NCBI GenBank assembly: GCA_963710535.1
Contig: CAVQAW010000010.1
Location: 806,001-870,000, forward strand
Direction: 5' to 3'
Length of the DNA: 64,000 nt
From: Pelagihabitans sp963710535
Lineage (GTDB): Bacteria; Bacteroidota; Bacteroidia; Flavobacteriales; Flavobacteriaceae
A model generated the notes under the pieces. That model ran no database searches. It had not been told where the DNA came from and saw nothing but the letters and a program-made list of their open reading frames with translations. Below, one piece after another: positions 19,056 to 27,599 of this stretch; the first letter of the stretch is position 1; each line of letters starts with the position of its first letter. The position numbers and the translations under genes are program-made.

Positions 19056-19190
19056 CCTTTCACCTCAAAAAATCTACCTTCCAAAAACTCCGACCCAGCG
19101 GCTTTCCGAATTCAATGCTTCTTCCTATCTTAGGACTGGCCAATCCCAAACCCTTTCATAGGCTTGGGCAACAACCTTAAAAGCCATGCC

Positions 19191-20726
19191 ATGGCGCTAA
19201 CCAAAAACACTTGGATCCTTCTCGGTTTTCTGTTGCTGAAGTTCGTGCTGCAGTACCTGCTCATCGGGCCGGAATATGAGCTGCACCGCGATGAATACCT
19301 GTATATCGATCAGGGGAACCATCTCGCCTGGGGCTATGCCTCAGTGCCCCCCTTTACCGCCTGGATCTCGGCAATCGTACTGTTGTTGGGCAAGGGCGTT
19401 TTTTGGGTGAAATTTTTCCCGGCCCTCTTCGGGGCCCTTACGCTGCTGGTGGTCTGGAAGGCCATCGAGGCCCTAAAGGGCGACCTTTTTGCCCAGATTC
19501 TGGGCGCCGTCTGTGTGCTTTTCTCGGCCCTTTTAAGGCTCAACATCCTCTACCAGCCCAATTCGGTCGACATCCTTTGTTGGGTAAGCCTCTTCTTTTT
19601 CCTGATCAAGTACTTCCAGGACGAAAAGCCGCAATGGCTCTATTGGGCCGCGGTCGTCTTTGCGGTCGGTTTTCTGAACAAATACAATATCGGCTTTGCG
19701 TTGATTGGGCTGCTGCCAGCCCTGTTGCTCACCCCGCAACGACGCATCTTTGCCGACAAAAAGCTGTATATGGCGCTTTTTTTGGCGCTCGTGCTGATCT
19801 TGCCCAACCTGATTTGGCAGTACCAAGAAAATTTTCCGGTGGTGCGCCATTTGCGGGAACTGTCAGAGACCCAGTTGGTGAACGTTGACCGTACGGGCTT
19901 TCTACTGGATCAGCTGCTCTTTTTTACGGGCTCTATCCTGCTCATCCTCCTAGGTTGGGCCGCCCTGTTGTTCCATGCCCCCTTCAAAAAGTTCAGATTC
20001 TTTTTCTGGGCCCTCCTATTTACCCTGGCCGCTTTCGTATACCTGCGGGCCAAGAGCTATTATGCCATAGGGCTCTATCCCATCTATATCGCCTTTGGGG
20101 CCGTGTACCTGTCCACGCTGCTGAACAGCGGCTGGAAACGGTATCTGCGGCCCGTGGTTGTCGCCCTGCCGATCTTGGTGTTTTGGCCCATCTCCCTGAT
20201 CGCTTTCCCCAATCGAAGTCCGGCCTATATCGTCGCCCATCCCGAGCTGTACCAAAAGTACGGCCTGTTGCGCTGGGAAGACGGGCAAGACCATGCCCTG
20301 CCCCAGGATTTTGCCGATATGCGCGGTTGGCGCGAACTGGCCGCCAAGGTCGATGCTGCCTATGCCGCCCTCCCGAATACCGACCAAACCCTGGTGCTCT
20401 GCGACAACTATGGGCAGGCGGGGGCCATCAACTACTATAGCGAAAAGGGTATACAAGCGGTCTCCTTCAATGCCGACTATGTGAACTGGTTCGACCTAAC
20501 ACCCCGATACGTGAACCTGATCCGGGTGAAGTACAAAGAGGAACGCGAAGAAGAGTTCGTCAAAACGAGCCCCTATTTCGAGGCCTCGAGCATCTACGAC
20601 TCCATCACCGACCCTTACGCCCGCGAAAGGGGCACCACGATCTTTGTGTTCCAGGGGGCCAAGGCAAATGTGAACGTGAACCAAAGGATCGCGGAAGAGA
20701 TCGAAGCGGAACGGAACCCACCCTGA
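19191..20726 (+). CDS. GT39/ArnT-like membrane glycosyltransferase
   Basis: A 511-residue protein from the ATG at 19191; a longer frame begins with TTG at 19164. It shows the GT-C fold features: a first transmembrane helix, the acidic ELHRDEYLYIDQGNHLAWGY loop with the catalytic DE pair, VPPFTAWISAIVLLL, and about ten further helices to residue ~345. A soluble C-terminal domain follows. PMT/ArnT-type enzymes transfer a sugar from a polyprenyl carrier to lipid or protein on the periplasmic side. A TATCTTAG element at ~19125 may be the promoter. Acceptor unknown. Confidence 0.85.
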   Translation: MALTKNTWILLGFLLLKFVLQYLLIGPEYELHRDEYLYIDQGNHLAWGYASVPPFTAWISAIVLLLGKGVFWVKFFPALFGALTLLVVWKAIEALKGDLFAQILGAVCVLFSALLRLNILYQPNSVDILCWVSLFFFLIKYFQDEKPQWLYWAAVVFAVGFLNKYNIGFALIGLLPALLLTPQRRIFADKKLYMALFLALVLILPNLIWQYQENFPVVRHLRELSETQLVNVDRTGFLLDQLLFFTGSILLILLGWAALLFHAPFKKFRFFFWALLFTLAAFVYLRAKSYYAIGLYPIYIAFGAVYLSTLLNSGWKRYLRPVVVALPILVFWPISLIAFPNRSPAYIVAHPELYQKYGLLRWEDGQDHALPQDFADMRGWRELAAKVDAAYAALPNTDQTLVLCDNYGQAGAINYYSEKGIQAVSFNADYVNWFDLTPRYVNLIRVKYKEEREEEFVKTSPYFEASSIYDSITDPYARERGTTIFVFQGAKANVNVNQRIAEEIEAERNPP

Positions 20727-20779
20727 ATCATGTTCTATCGCGATGTGCCTTTGCCAAAAAGAAGTTTTAAAAGGTTGTG

Positions 20780-20884
20780 CTAAAAAATCGATCCGGTGTG
20801 GAACTTGCAGAACCAAGCGATCCAGGCGATACCCAGACAGATCAAAAAACGGCCCATTTCGATGACATCAAGTTTTGCTTTCAT
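20780..20884 (-). CDS. Possible 34-residue membrane miniprotein
   Basis: The minus-strand frame from 20884 encodes 34 residues: a charged start (MKAKLDVIEMGRF), one hydrophobic helix (LICLGIAWIAWF), then a short polar tail. A single-span miniprotein in an otherwise empty gap is plausible. There is no ribosome-binding site, but that is normal in this phylum. No family recognised. Confidence 0.4.
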   Translation of the reverse strand: MKAKLDVIEMGRFLICLGIAWIAWFCKFHTGSIF

Positions 20885-21093
20885 AATTCGGGGGTTTAAA
20901 GCATTACAGGGCCAATGTAGGCCTTGGGGCCGTAACCGGTTTTTAATTTGGGCAAAACGCAATCTTTTATCGGCCGATGGTTTCTAAACGAAATTTGGTC
21001 GAAAAAAGGGTTTCTTTCACGGAAAGGCACTTCATTGGAAAGATAGGCTGACCGACACCATTTTGCTGTCCATCGGGCCAACGGTACTGTACG

Positions 21094-21110
21094 ATAATTC
21101 ATTATCTTGG
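21094..21110 (+). promoter_or_regulatory. Promoter-like motif ATAATTCNYTATCTTGG
   Basis: ATAATTCATTATCTTGG lies 127 bp before the GIY-YIG start, and the two inverted R copies lie between it and the ATG. If it is the promoter, the R copies are in the 5' untranslated leader. Confidence 0.45.
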
Positions 21111-21137
21111 GGAGGGGAACCGCGCCTTGCCTTTTAG

Positions 21138-21215
21138 GTCAGGTCGAGCGGAGTCGAGACCTCCTTGAAAGCAAAACAACCCATTGAAGATGTCAGGTCG
21201 AGCGGAGTCGAGACC
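21138..21215 (-). repeat. Two inverted copies of REP-like repeat R upstream of the GIY-YIG gene
   Basis: Copies at 21138-21161 and 21192-21215 read GTCAGGTCGAGCGGAGTCGA on the plus strand. That is opposite in orientation to the four copies downstream of the gene. The two units are 54 bp apart. Confidence 0.9.
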
Positions 21216-21237
21216 TTCCTCAAACCAAAGCCATTCC

Positions 21238-21678
21238 ATGAAAAGCTATTTTGTTTATATTTTAAAGTGTTCAGATGGTTTGACCTATACAGGAGTGACC
21301 AACAACATGGCAAGGCGTCTTGATGACCATCAGAAAGGATTGAACCCTACCTGTTTCACTTATAAAAGAAGGCCCGTCAAGCTAATATTCCATCAAGAAT
21401 TTAACGATGTGGAACAAGCCATATATTTTGAGAAGAAAATCAAAAGGTGGAGTGCAAAAAAGAAACTGGCATTGGCACAGGGAGAATACGATGTTTTACA
21501 ATTACTGGCGCTATGCAGGAATGAAACCCATTCCAAACATAAAAACACTCGAATTGGTCTCGACTCCGCTCGACCTGACAAGGTGCATGCACAATTTAGT
21601 AAAGGAAAGCACTATAAACACAATGAAACTCAAAAAGGTCTCGATTCCGCTCGACCTGACAAGGTGCATGCACAATGA
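21238..21678 (+). CDS. GIY-YIG nuclease with a repeat-derived C-terminus
   Basis: A 146-residue protein from the ATG at 21238. Residues 1-85 form a stand-alone GIY-YIG domain: SYFVYILKCSDGLTYTGVTNNMARRLDDHQKG has the Tyr pair and the Arg of the active site. The downstream glutamate is in EQAIYFEKKIKRW. Such small single-domain nucleases cut one DNA strand through a metal ion. Residues ~105-146 are different: the frame runs through two units of the R array and reads LDSARPDKVHAQ twice, so the tail is translated repeat. Without the array the domain would end near residue 100, its normal size. The gene has two R copies upstream in the opposite orientation. It may act on the repeats, like REP-associated transposases in other bacteria, or merely be a host for repeat insertion. 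Confidence 0.88.
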   Translation: MKSYFVYILKCSDGLTYTGVTNNMARRLDDHQKGLNPTCFTYKRRPVKLIFHQEFNDVEQAIYFEKKIKRWSAKKKLALAQGEYDVLQLLALCRNETHSKHKNTRIGLDSARPDKVHAQFSKGKHYKHNETQKGLDSARPDKVHAQ

Positions 21679-21823
21679 AGTAAAGGAAAGCACTAAAAAC
21701 ATATAGACACTCAAAAAGGTCTCGACGCCGCTCGACCTGACAAGGTGCATGCACAATGAAGAAAAGGGAAAGCACCATAAACATAAAGACACTCAAAAAG
21801 GTCTCGACGCCGCTCGACCTGAC
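21556..21823 (+). repeat. Four-unit tandem array of ~81-bp units carrying repeat R
   Basis: R copies start at 21556, 21637, 21718 and 21800, giving periods of 81, 81 and 82 bp. Each unit has the core CTCGAC-N-CCGCTCGACC, with N = T, T, G, G and one further change in the second copy. The first three units also contain the perfect palindrome GTGCATGCAC; the last has a changed version. The sequence between cores is conserved, so this is a tandem duplication and not a CRISPR array. The first unit and a half lie inside the GIY-YIG reading frame. Confidence 0.92.
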
Positions 21824-21902
21824 AAGATGCGCTAATCATGTGGAAGATCATGCCATATAATCCCGGATTGCTGGACCAATCAAAAACAGAAACTTAAAAA
21901 AT

Positions 21903-22334
21903 ATGACCGGAAACATAGTAAAGCTTTTTTTACGCCTCGTATTGGCGTTCGGATTTTTGTCAGCGGTAGCCGACAGGTTTGGCCTATGGAGTAAAGCAGT
22001 ATCCGTCTGGGGAAATTGGGAAAATTTCTTGGTTTATACCCAACTGATCAATCCTTGGATTCCAGAATCACTGATCCCAACATTGGCAATTTTGGCCACT
22101 GCTGTTGAAATTATTTTTGCCATTTTCCTTATCATCGGATTTAAAACGGAACTGTTTGCGAAATTGAGCGGCTTTCTGCTTCTGCTATTTGCCTTGTCAA
22201 TGACTTTTTCAACCGGAATAAAAGGCGCATTCGACTACTCTGTTTTTAGTGCTTCCGCTGGTGCTTTTGCTTTGAGTCTGATGAAAGAAAAATTCTTGGA
22301 ATTGGATGAACGGCTTGCCCGACCGAAAAATTGA
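21903..22334 (+). CDS. DoxX family membrane protein
   Basis: A 143-residue protein with four hydrophobic helices and the DoxX-like pattern: LRLVLAFGFLSAVADRFGLW in helix 1, then LATAVEIIFAIFLIIGFKTELFAKLSGFLLLLFALSM. DoxX proteins are small inner-membrane proteins loosely tied to quinol oxidation or thiol stress; no cofactor site is visible here. Stand-alone gene between the R array and a convergent lipoprotein gene 57 bp away. Confidence 0.85.
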   Translation: MTGNIVKLFLRLVLAFGFLSAVADRFGLWSKAVSVWGNWENFLVYTQLINPWIPESLIPTLAILATAVEIIFAIFLIIGFKTELFAKLSGFLLLLFALSMTFSTGIKGAFDYSVFSASAGAFALSLMKEKFLELDERLARPKN

Positions 22335-22391
22335 ACGGTAAATAAACGTGTGAACAAGTTTGACAATAATAAGAGTTCACCTTAGCCTGAC

Positions 22392-23306
22392 TTAATTGGT
22401 GTAGGAATAGCTGATCTCGCCTTCAATGAAGGAGCTCCCGCTGACATATCTTTTGATGGAAGCAAATATGGGATACCCCTTGGCATCATAGGTATAGTCC
22501 ACTTCCAGTTTCAGCACATTGTTGACAAACACCCTGGTGACATTATGGGGGGAGAACATGGGCGATAAAAGGGTTTTGTCGTTGGCTGGTTCCCGGTAAT
22601 ACCCATAGGTTTTCCATAAGGGATAAAAGGGGTTGACACCGTCATCGACCTCATAGGTGATATCCTCGGTCGTGTTCCCGGGCAAATAGGCCACCCTTTT
22701 CTTTCGAATATTATCCTGGTCGGTGTAGATATAGGTATGGTTCTGCGAGGTATTGGGGCCATTGTTGTACAGTTCCGAGATGATGTTGCCCCGATCGTCC
22801 TGGTTGATGGTCACCGATGCGTTAAAAACGACATTCCCCCCTTCATCCAATTTTTCGGTCCCATAAAGGCCCAATTTGCCAAGGGTATAGTCATAGAAGC
22901 GATTTTCCGAGATTCGGGTGCAGTTAAAATCCAGCCCGCCGTCATTGGTGACATCCCCAGCGCCACATATAGACTGCACCAGTAAACGGTTTTCCGCATT
23001 GTATTCGAATTGGCTAGACCAGACTGGCAAACCTTGAAACACAAAATCTTCCCGAACCATTGTACCCCCGCTATAGCCAAAGTTCCTTCGTTGTGAACCA
23101 TCTCCGTCTCGATACGCCAATGTCCTGAGAAATCTATATTCCGGCAGAGGGGGGACAACCCCATTGTCTTTTGGTGTCGAACCGGGATTGGCAACCGGGG
23201 CCAAAGGTACTATGGGATCGCTATTCGAACAGGCTGCGAAGAGGAAGGTGACGGCTATCGCCGCGACCCCCATAATTGTCGAATTCCATTTACCCATTGT
23301 TTTCAT
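22392..23306 (-). CDS. Lipoprotein of unknown function
   Basis: A 304-residue lipoprotein from the ATG at 23306 (MKTMGKWNSTIMG). The signal MGVAAIAVTFLFAACSNSD provides the lipobox cysteine. A proline-rich linker follows, then a beta-rich body with YD-like repeating motifs (RNFGYSGGTMVRED, FEYNAENRLLVQS, HTYIYTDQDNIRKKRVAYLPG, LEVDYTYDAKGYPIFASI). Such repeats of Tyr, Asp and Gly suggest a beta-sheet wrap reminiscent of RHS/YD proteins, but it is short and has no toxin domain. Outer-membrane location is inferred from the lipobox. A TATCTTTG -7 element lies ~60 bp upstream. Confidence 0.72.
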   Translation of the reverse strand: MKTMGKWNSTIMGVAAIAVTFLFAACSNSDPIVPLAPVANPGSTPKDNGVVPPLPEYRFLRTLAYRDGDGSQRRNFGYSGGTMVREDFVFQGLPVWSSQFEYNAENRLLVQSICGAGDVTNDGGLDFNCTRISENRFYDYTLGKLGLYGTEKLDEGGNVVFNASVTINQDDRGNIISELYNNGPNTSQNHTYIYTDQDNIRKKRVAYLPGNTTEDITYEVDDGVNPFYPLWKTYGYYREPANDKTLLSPMFSPHNVTRVFVNNVLKLEVDYTYDAKGYPIFASIKRYVSGSSFIEGEISYSYTN

Positions 23307-23365
23307 CCTATAGTTTTTACCATACACTTAACTACCCGCATCCCAATTATTTGGTTCGATTATAT

Positions 23366-23373
23366 CAAAGATA
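23366..23373 (-). promoter_or_regulatory. Candidate -7 box TATCTTTG
   Basis: On the minus strand this is a perfect TANNTTTG match about 60 bp before the start of the lipoprotein gene. I could not place a convincing -33 TTG at the usual distance. Confidence 0.45.
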
Positions 23374-23522
23374 ATTACAAAAAAATTTGCTTTGCCATTG
23401 CGCGCTTAGAACCTTAAGATGCATAAATGGGCCAACCGTTGCTTGGGATGGCCCATAAATATGATATTGCAGTCGATTTTTCCAGTGGTGCCCGTCCCTT
23501 TGTTCGCTGACTTGCAAGTACA

Positions 23523-25034
23523 CTAGTTGCCGGTATTGGTCACAAAGGCGATTTTTTTGCTATCGGGAGACCAGCTGGGCACATTGATCGTCCCTTGCCC
23601 GCCATAGAGGTACGCGATCACTTTTGGGACTCCCCCTTCGTAGGGCATGATCCTTAACAAACAGTGCTTGTAGAAAGGATGGTCGTTGGGGTCGATATCC
23701 TTGGGAAAGGAGATGAAAACGATCCATTTTTGATCGGGACTGATATGCGGAAACCAATCATTATAGTCATCAAAGGTGAGCTGGATGGGGTTTTTGCCGT
23801 CGGCATCCATCCGCCAAAGTTGCATTTTTCCGGTGCGGGTGGAGTTGAAAAAAATGTATTTCCCGTCGGGACTGTATTCGGGGCCATCGTCCAAGGTGGC
23901 CAAATCGGTCAATTTTTGTTCCTTGCCAGAGTCGATATCGACGGTATGGATGTTAAAAACACCGTCCCTGTTCCCTGTAAAGACCATTTTTTTGTTATCT
24001 GGCGACCATCCATGAAAATAGGAGGCTCCCAATCCGGGTTTGGTGACCATCTTGGGCAACGAATCCCCTTCCGTTTTCATATAATAGAGCGCGGAGCTGC
24101 CCTTATCGTTTTGGTTGTGGTTGCTAATGCCCAATAATTTACCGTCGAAGGTCAGTACATGGTCGTTGTTGTTGTTGACCGCAAAACCGGTATTGAGCGG
24201 CGTGATGCTATGGGATGACAGTTCATAGTTGTACAGATGACCTTTGGAGTTATAGATCAATTTTTTGCCGTCTACCGTCCAGTTGGGCGCCTGTATCGAA
24301 TGGGCCGAGCGGTAAATGATTTCCCTTAGTCCGGTGGCCACGTCCATGAGTTCAAGGTTGCTGCCCAGGTAGTCGCGATAAGGTCTAAAATCGATAGCGG
24401 CGGGCCGGATGATCCTCACATTCCTGTAGATTGCGCTTTCAAGCACTTCGGGCTTATGGGAAGATATATAAATCCCGACGTAAACCTCCTTATCGAGGTT
24501 CATCGAATCGAGCGTTATACTGCTGAATTCCTCCCCAAATTTTGCGGTCGACATGATGTAGGTATCGCCCTGGCGTTCGAGCTGAATGACATCCGGTGCC
24601 TTTTCGGGTGAAATCACTTCTTCGGTGTCGCCCCCGATCGCCTTCCTATACTGTAAGGAGGTGAGTCCATCGCCGTGGATGGTGGCGTTCACATGCTTTG
24701 AGTTGGTATCCAAACTGTTCTTCACGATCCATCCCACTTTGCGATGCGGATCCACGCCTTCCCCAATAAAGGCAACCTCGGCCCTTAGTATAAAATCGCC
24801 CTGAAGGGTCGTCCACAGGTACTGGAAGTCGTCCTTGCCGAACCACATAGTCGTTCCCGAACCGCTCAGGGTATAGGTTTGGCCATGGGGGTCATAAGTG
24901 GCATTGCCCTGCAGCTTGCAATCGCCGACATCCAAATGGCCATCGAAGATGCCGATCTGGTTTTGGGCGGAAAGGGGGTTGGACTGAAGGAGCAGGAAGA
25001 AAAAGACGAGAAGGTGTGCCGATCGATGTTTCAT
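23523..25034 (-). CDS. Exported protein with DUF1349-like and TolB/PD40 propeller domains
   Basis: A 503-residue protein with signal peptide MKHRSAHLLVFFFLLLQSNPLSAQ. Residues ~30-215 form a concanavalin-like region of the DUF1349 type: GTTMWFGKDDFQYLWTTLQGDFILRAEVAFIGEG, then HRKVGWIVKNSLD. From ~240 to the end come PD40/TolB beta-propeller repeats (APNWTVDGKKLIYNS, GWSPDNKKMVFTGNRDG, EYSPDGKYIFFNSTRTGKMQLWRMDADG, PHISPDQKWIVF). It is probably a periplasmic or surface glycan-binding or processing protein. It sits 58 bp downstream of the GH67 gene on the same strand, so a role beside alpha-glucuronidase is likely. No catalytic site is recognised. Confidence 0.8.
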   Translation of the reverse strand: MKHRSAHLLVFFFLLLQSNPLSAQNQIGIFDGHLDVGDCKLQGNATYDPHGQTYTLSGSGTTMWFGKDDFQYLWTTLQGDFILRAEVAFIGEGVDPHRKVGWIVKNSLDTNSKHVNATIHGDGLTSLQYRKAIGGDTEEVISPEKAPDVIQLERQGDTYIMSTAKFGEEFSSITLDSMNLDKEVYVGIYISSHKPEVLESAIYRNVRIIRPAAIDFRPYRDYLGSNLELMDVATGLREIIYRSAHSIQAPNWTVDGKKLIYNSKGHLYNYELSSHSITPLNTGFAVNNNNDHVLTFDGKLLGISNHNQNDKGSSALYYMKTEGDSLPKMVTKPGLGASYFHGWSPDNKKMVFTGNRDGVFNIHTVDIDSGKEQKLTDLATLDDGPEYSPDGKYIFFNSTRTGKMQLWRMDADGKNPIQLTFDDYNDWFPHISPDQKWIVFISFPKDIDPNDHPFYKHCLLRIMPYEGGVPKVIAYLYGGQGTINVPSWSPDSKKIAFVTNTGN

Positions 25035-25092
25035 GTTATGGGTTTTTGTTGGTAGTTGTTTTTACAAAATGTTCAATAAAATTTATGTCGCC

Positions 25093-27280
25093 CTAATCCC
25101 AGCGTGGCTTGATACCAGGGGCATAGGGGAATTTTAAGGACCGGTAATATTCCAAGCTTGCTTCGTGCTTTTCGACCCCCTCGGGCAATTCCCTTTTGGA
25201 AAAGGTCTGAAAATAGAGCAGACAGGCATCCCGCCACCATTTCGCTTCCTTCAATTGGATACGCAGGAGCATTTGAACTTCCTGGAACTGGCTTTGGGAG
25301 ACATGGGGCTTTACCCCTTCCCATTTCGAAACCATCTCCCGAACCTGATCCACCCCTTCCTGATATTTCAAGGCAAGGCCGTCCCAAAGGCTACGTCCAC
25401 TTTTGAGCTTATGGTCCCAAGGGAGGTGGTGGAACCAGAGCAGATACTCCTCCGGGCAGGTATTTACATCGTTGAATTTTGGGCGTAGTTCCCCGGCATA
25501 TTGGGCCGTGGCATTGCTGCCACTTGGGGTACGGTCGAAACCGATCCCTTTTTCATCGGCCTTGTGGTAGTAGGTAGGGTTCCACTCGGGCCGGCTCAAA
25601 TCGTTTACCCAGGGGCCAGGGCCATAGTGGTGCCCGGTGTCGAACAAATGGTGAAGGCCCAGGGGATTCATATAGTTCACGGGCGCCTCCCTGGAAATGG
25701 CCAGCAACTCTTTCATCGATTTTAAAAAATCGGAATCGTTCGCATAGGTGGCCCTTAGCCATTCGTCCGCTATGGCCTCTGCTGGGAGCTCGGGATTCCA
25801 GGCCAAACGACCAAACCCGTACCAGTTGCCCTGGGCAAAGGGGTGTCCCGTCCAGTTCAGGTCGTTGCCGATGTTGGCCACGCCGGCAATGCCCGTTATT
25901 TTGTGCTTGTGGAGACTTCCGTCGACCACCTTGGCAACGGTAGAGTCCTTTCCCTTCTCGGTAGGTATCGGCATCGAGGACCTCTTTGAAGAGAATGGGC
26001 AGGTAAACCAGGTGCGCGCCAAAACCCAGATATTCCTGGGTAATCTGGAACTCCACCATCAAAGGCGTTTTGGGCATGGCACCGAACAAAGGGTGGAAAG
26101 GCTCCCGGGGCTGGAAGTCGATTGGCCCGTTCTTGACCTGTACCAGCACATTGTCCAAAAACTGCCCATCATAAGGTACGAATTCATCATAGGCCTGTTT
26201 GGCACGATCGGTGGGATCTTGTTCGGAATACACAAAGGCCCTCCAGATCACATTCCCCTGAAAGGGCGCCACGGCTTTTGCCAGCATGTTCGCACCATCC
26301 ACATGGTTCCTACCATAATTTTGCGGGCCGGGCTGGCCTTCCGAATTTGCTTTCACCAAAAAGCCCCCAAAATCGGGAATACGGTCATAAATTTCTTTTG
26401 CCTTGGCCTGCCACCATTGTCCTACTTTTTCGTCGAGCGGGTCGGCGGTGGGCAGGCCCCCGATTTCCATCGGGGCGGAAAAACGAGCGGTCAGATATAC
26501 CCTGATGCCATAGGGCCTGAATACCTTCGCCAATGCCGCCACCTTGTCCAGATAGGCCGGGGTGAGCACCAGGGCGTTCGCGTTCACATTGGTCAAAACG
26601 GTTGCATTGATGCCTATGGAGGCATTCGCACGGGCATAGTCGATATAGCGCCGGTCGATGAATTCGGGCAGTTTTTGCCAGTTCCATAATGAAAATCCCG
26701 CATAGCCCCGTTCGATGGTCCGGTCGAGATTGTCCCAATGGTTGAGCATGCGCAGCTGGATCTTCGGTGCGTCGACGAGGTGCAGGCCGGTCAGATTTTG
26801 ACGGATCTGCATCAGTCGCAGTACCTTAAACACCCCGTATAGGATACCGATATCTTCATTGGCGGTAAGCAACAAAACCGATTTGCCGTTCAAGCGTATG
26901 TCCTTGATGATAAAACCTTCCGCTCCGATTCGTGCATAATCGGCCGTGATGTCCCCCCACACCTTTTGATCAAGATCGGCCTTTTTGGCGATCATCATCG
27001 AAGTTGTCGCGTTGACCACATCGCTAAAAACCTGCGGCCGGTTAAGCATTTGGGCCAGCCCGTTCTTCAGTTCGCCCTTCGCAGTTTCCAGGATTTCGCT
27101 CTGGGGCACAAAATAGATCGATGCGGCGGTCTCTTGATATTCATTCAATTGGGCGTCTTCTTCGATCCTATCATATCCCAGCCAAAGATGGTATCCATTC
27201 GGAGCCTGCGCATGTGTCTTCATAACACAAAAGACGCACAAGGCCATCAACAGATTGGTAAAGGGAGGCGTCTTTTTCAT
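25093..27280 (-). pseudogene. aguA: GH67 alpha-glucuronidase, interrupted by one frameshift
   Basis: Two overlapping minus-strand frames (25553-27298 and 25093-26022) together encode one GH67 alpha-glucuronidase of about 728 residues, the normal length. The signal MKKTPPFTNLLMALCVFCVMKTHAQ points to export. Catalytic features in the first frame: the acid Glu in VKANSEGQPGP, the Asp in VKNGPIDFQPREP and the Glu in MVEFQITQEYLG. The second frame supplies HHLFDTGHHYGPGPW and the C-terminal helical domain. Removing one A from the AAA (plus-strand TTT at 25949-25951) restores DADTYREGKDSTVAKVVDG without a break. GH67 enzymes remove 4-O-methylglucuronic acid from xylo-oligosaccharides. The break is either a homopolymer base-call error or a recent mutation. 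The ATG at 27280 is preferred because the signal peptide starts there. Confidence 0.88.
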
Positions 27281-27477
27281 GTTTATTCTTTTAGGCATCC
27301 TTGGGAAAAGAAATCGATGACAAATGAAGGGTTATCGTTTACCATGCACCATCGTTCATAAAGTTATGCTTTTTTCAATACCCTGAAAATCCGATATGAA
27401 AACTGGCCCCGAACCATGCAAATAAGCACAAAAGAGCAAAGTTCAACCATGATGGCCGTCATCCCATCTTGCCCTAC

Positions 27478-27509
27478 GGTCGTTTCACTAGGGTATTTGG
27501 TCGTTTCAC
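27478..27509 (+). promoter_or_regulatory. Direct repeat GGTCGTTTCAC, 21-bp period (possible LytTR-type operator)
   Basis: Two exact 11-bp copies at 27478-27488 and 27499-27509 start 21 bp apart, two helical turns. LytTR regulators typically bind paired direct repeats at that spacing. It lies ~90 bp before the acidic repeat protein gene and ~700 bp before the LytS/LytTR genes. Binding is inferred. Confidence 0.45.
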
Positions 27510-27599
27510 CCAAAAACCAAGCTTTTAAAGATTTGTTTCGCCCTAGATTTGCCCAAGAATTAAAATAAAAACAACAAAACGAATCTTAAAATAAACATC

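Noticed and set aside
21556..21823. CRISPR-like regular repeat array
   Set aside because: Only four units, the 24-bp cores differ, and the intervening ~57 bp are themselves conserved between units. No cas genes nearby. It is a tandem duplication.
25900..26030. Programmed ribosomal frameshift in the GH67 gene
   Set aside because: No slippery heptamer or following structure, and the family is normally encoded in one frame. A base error or mutation is simpler.
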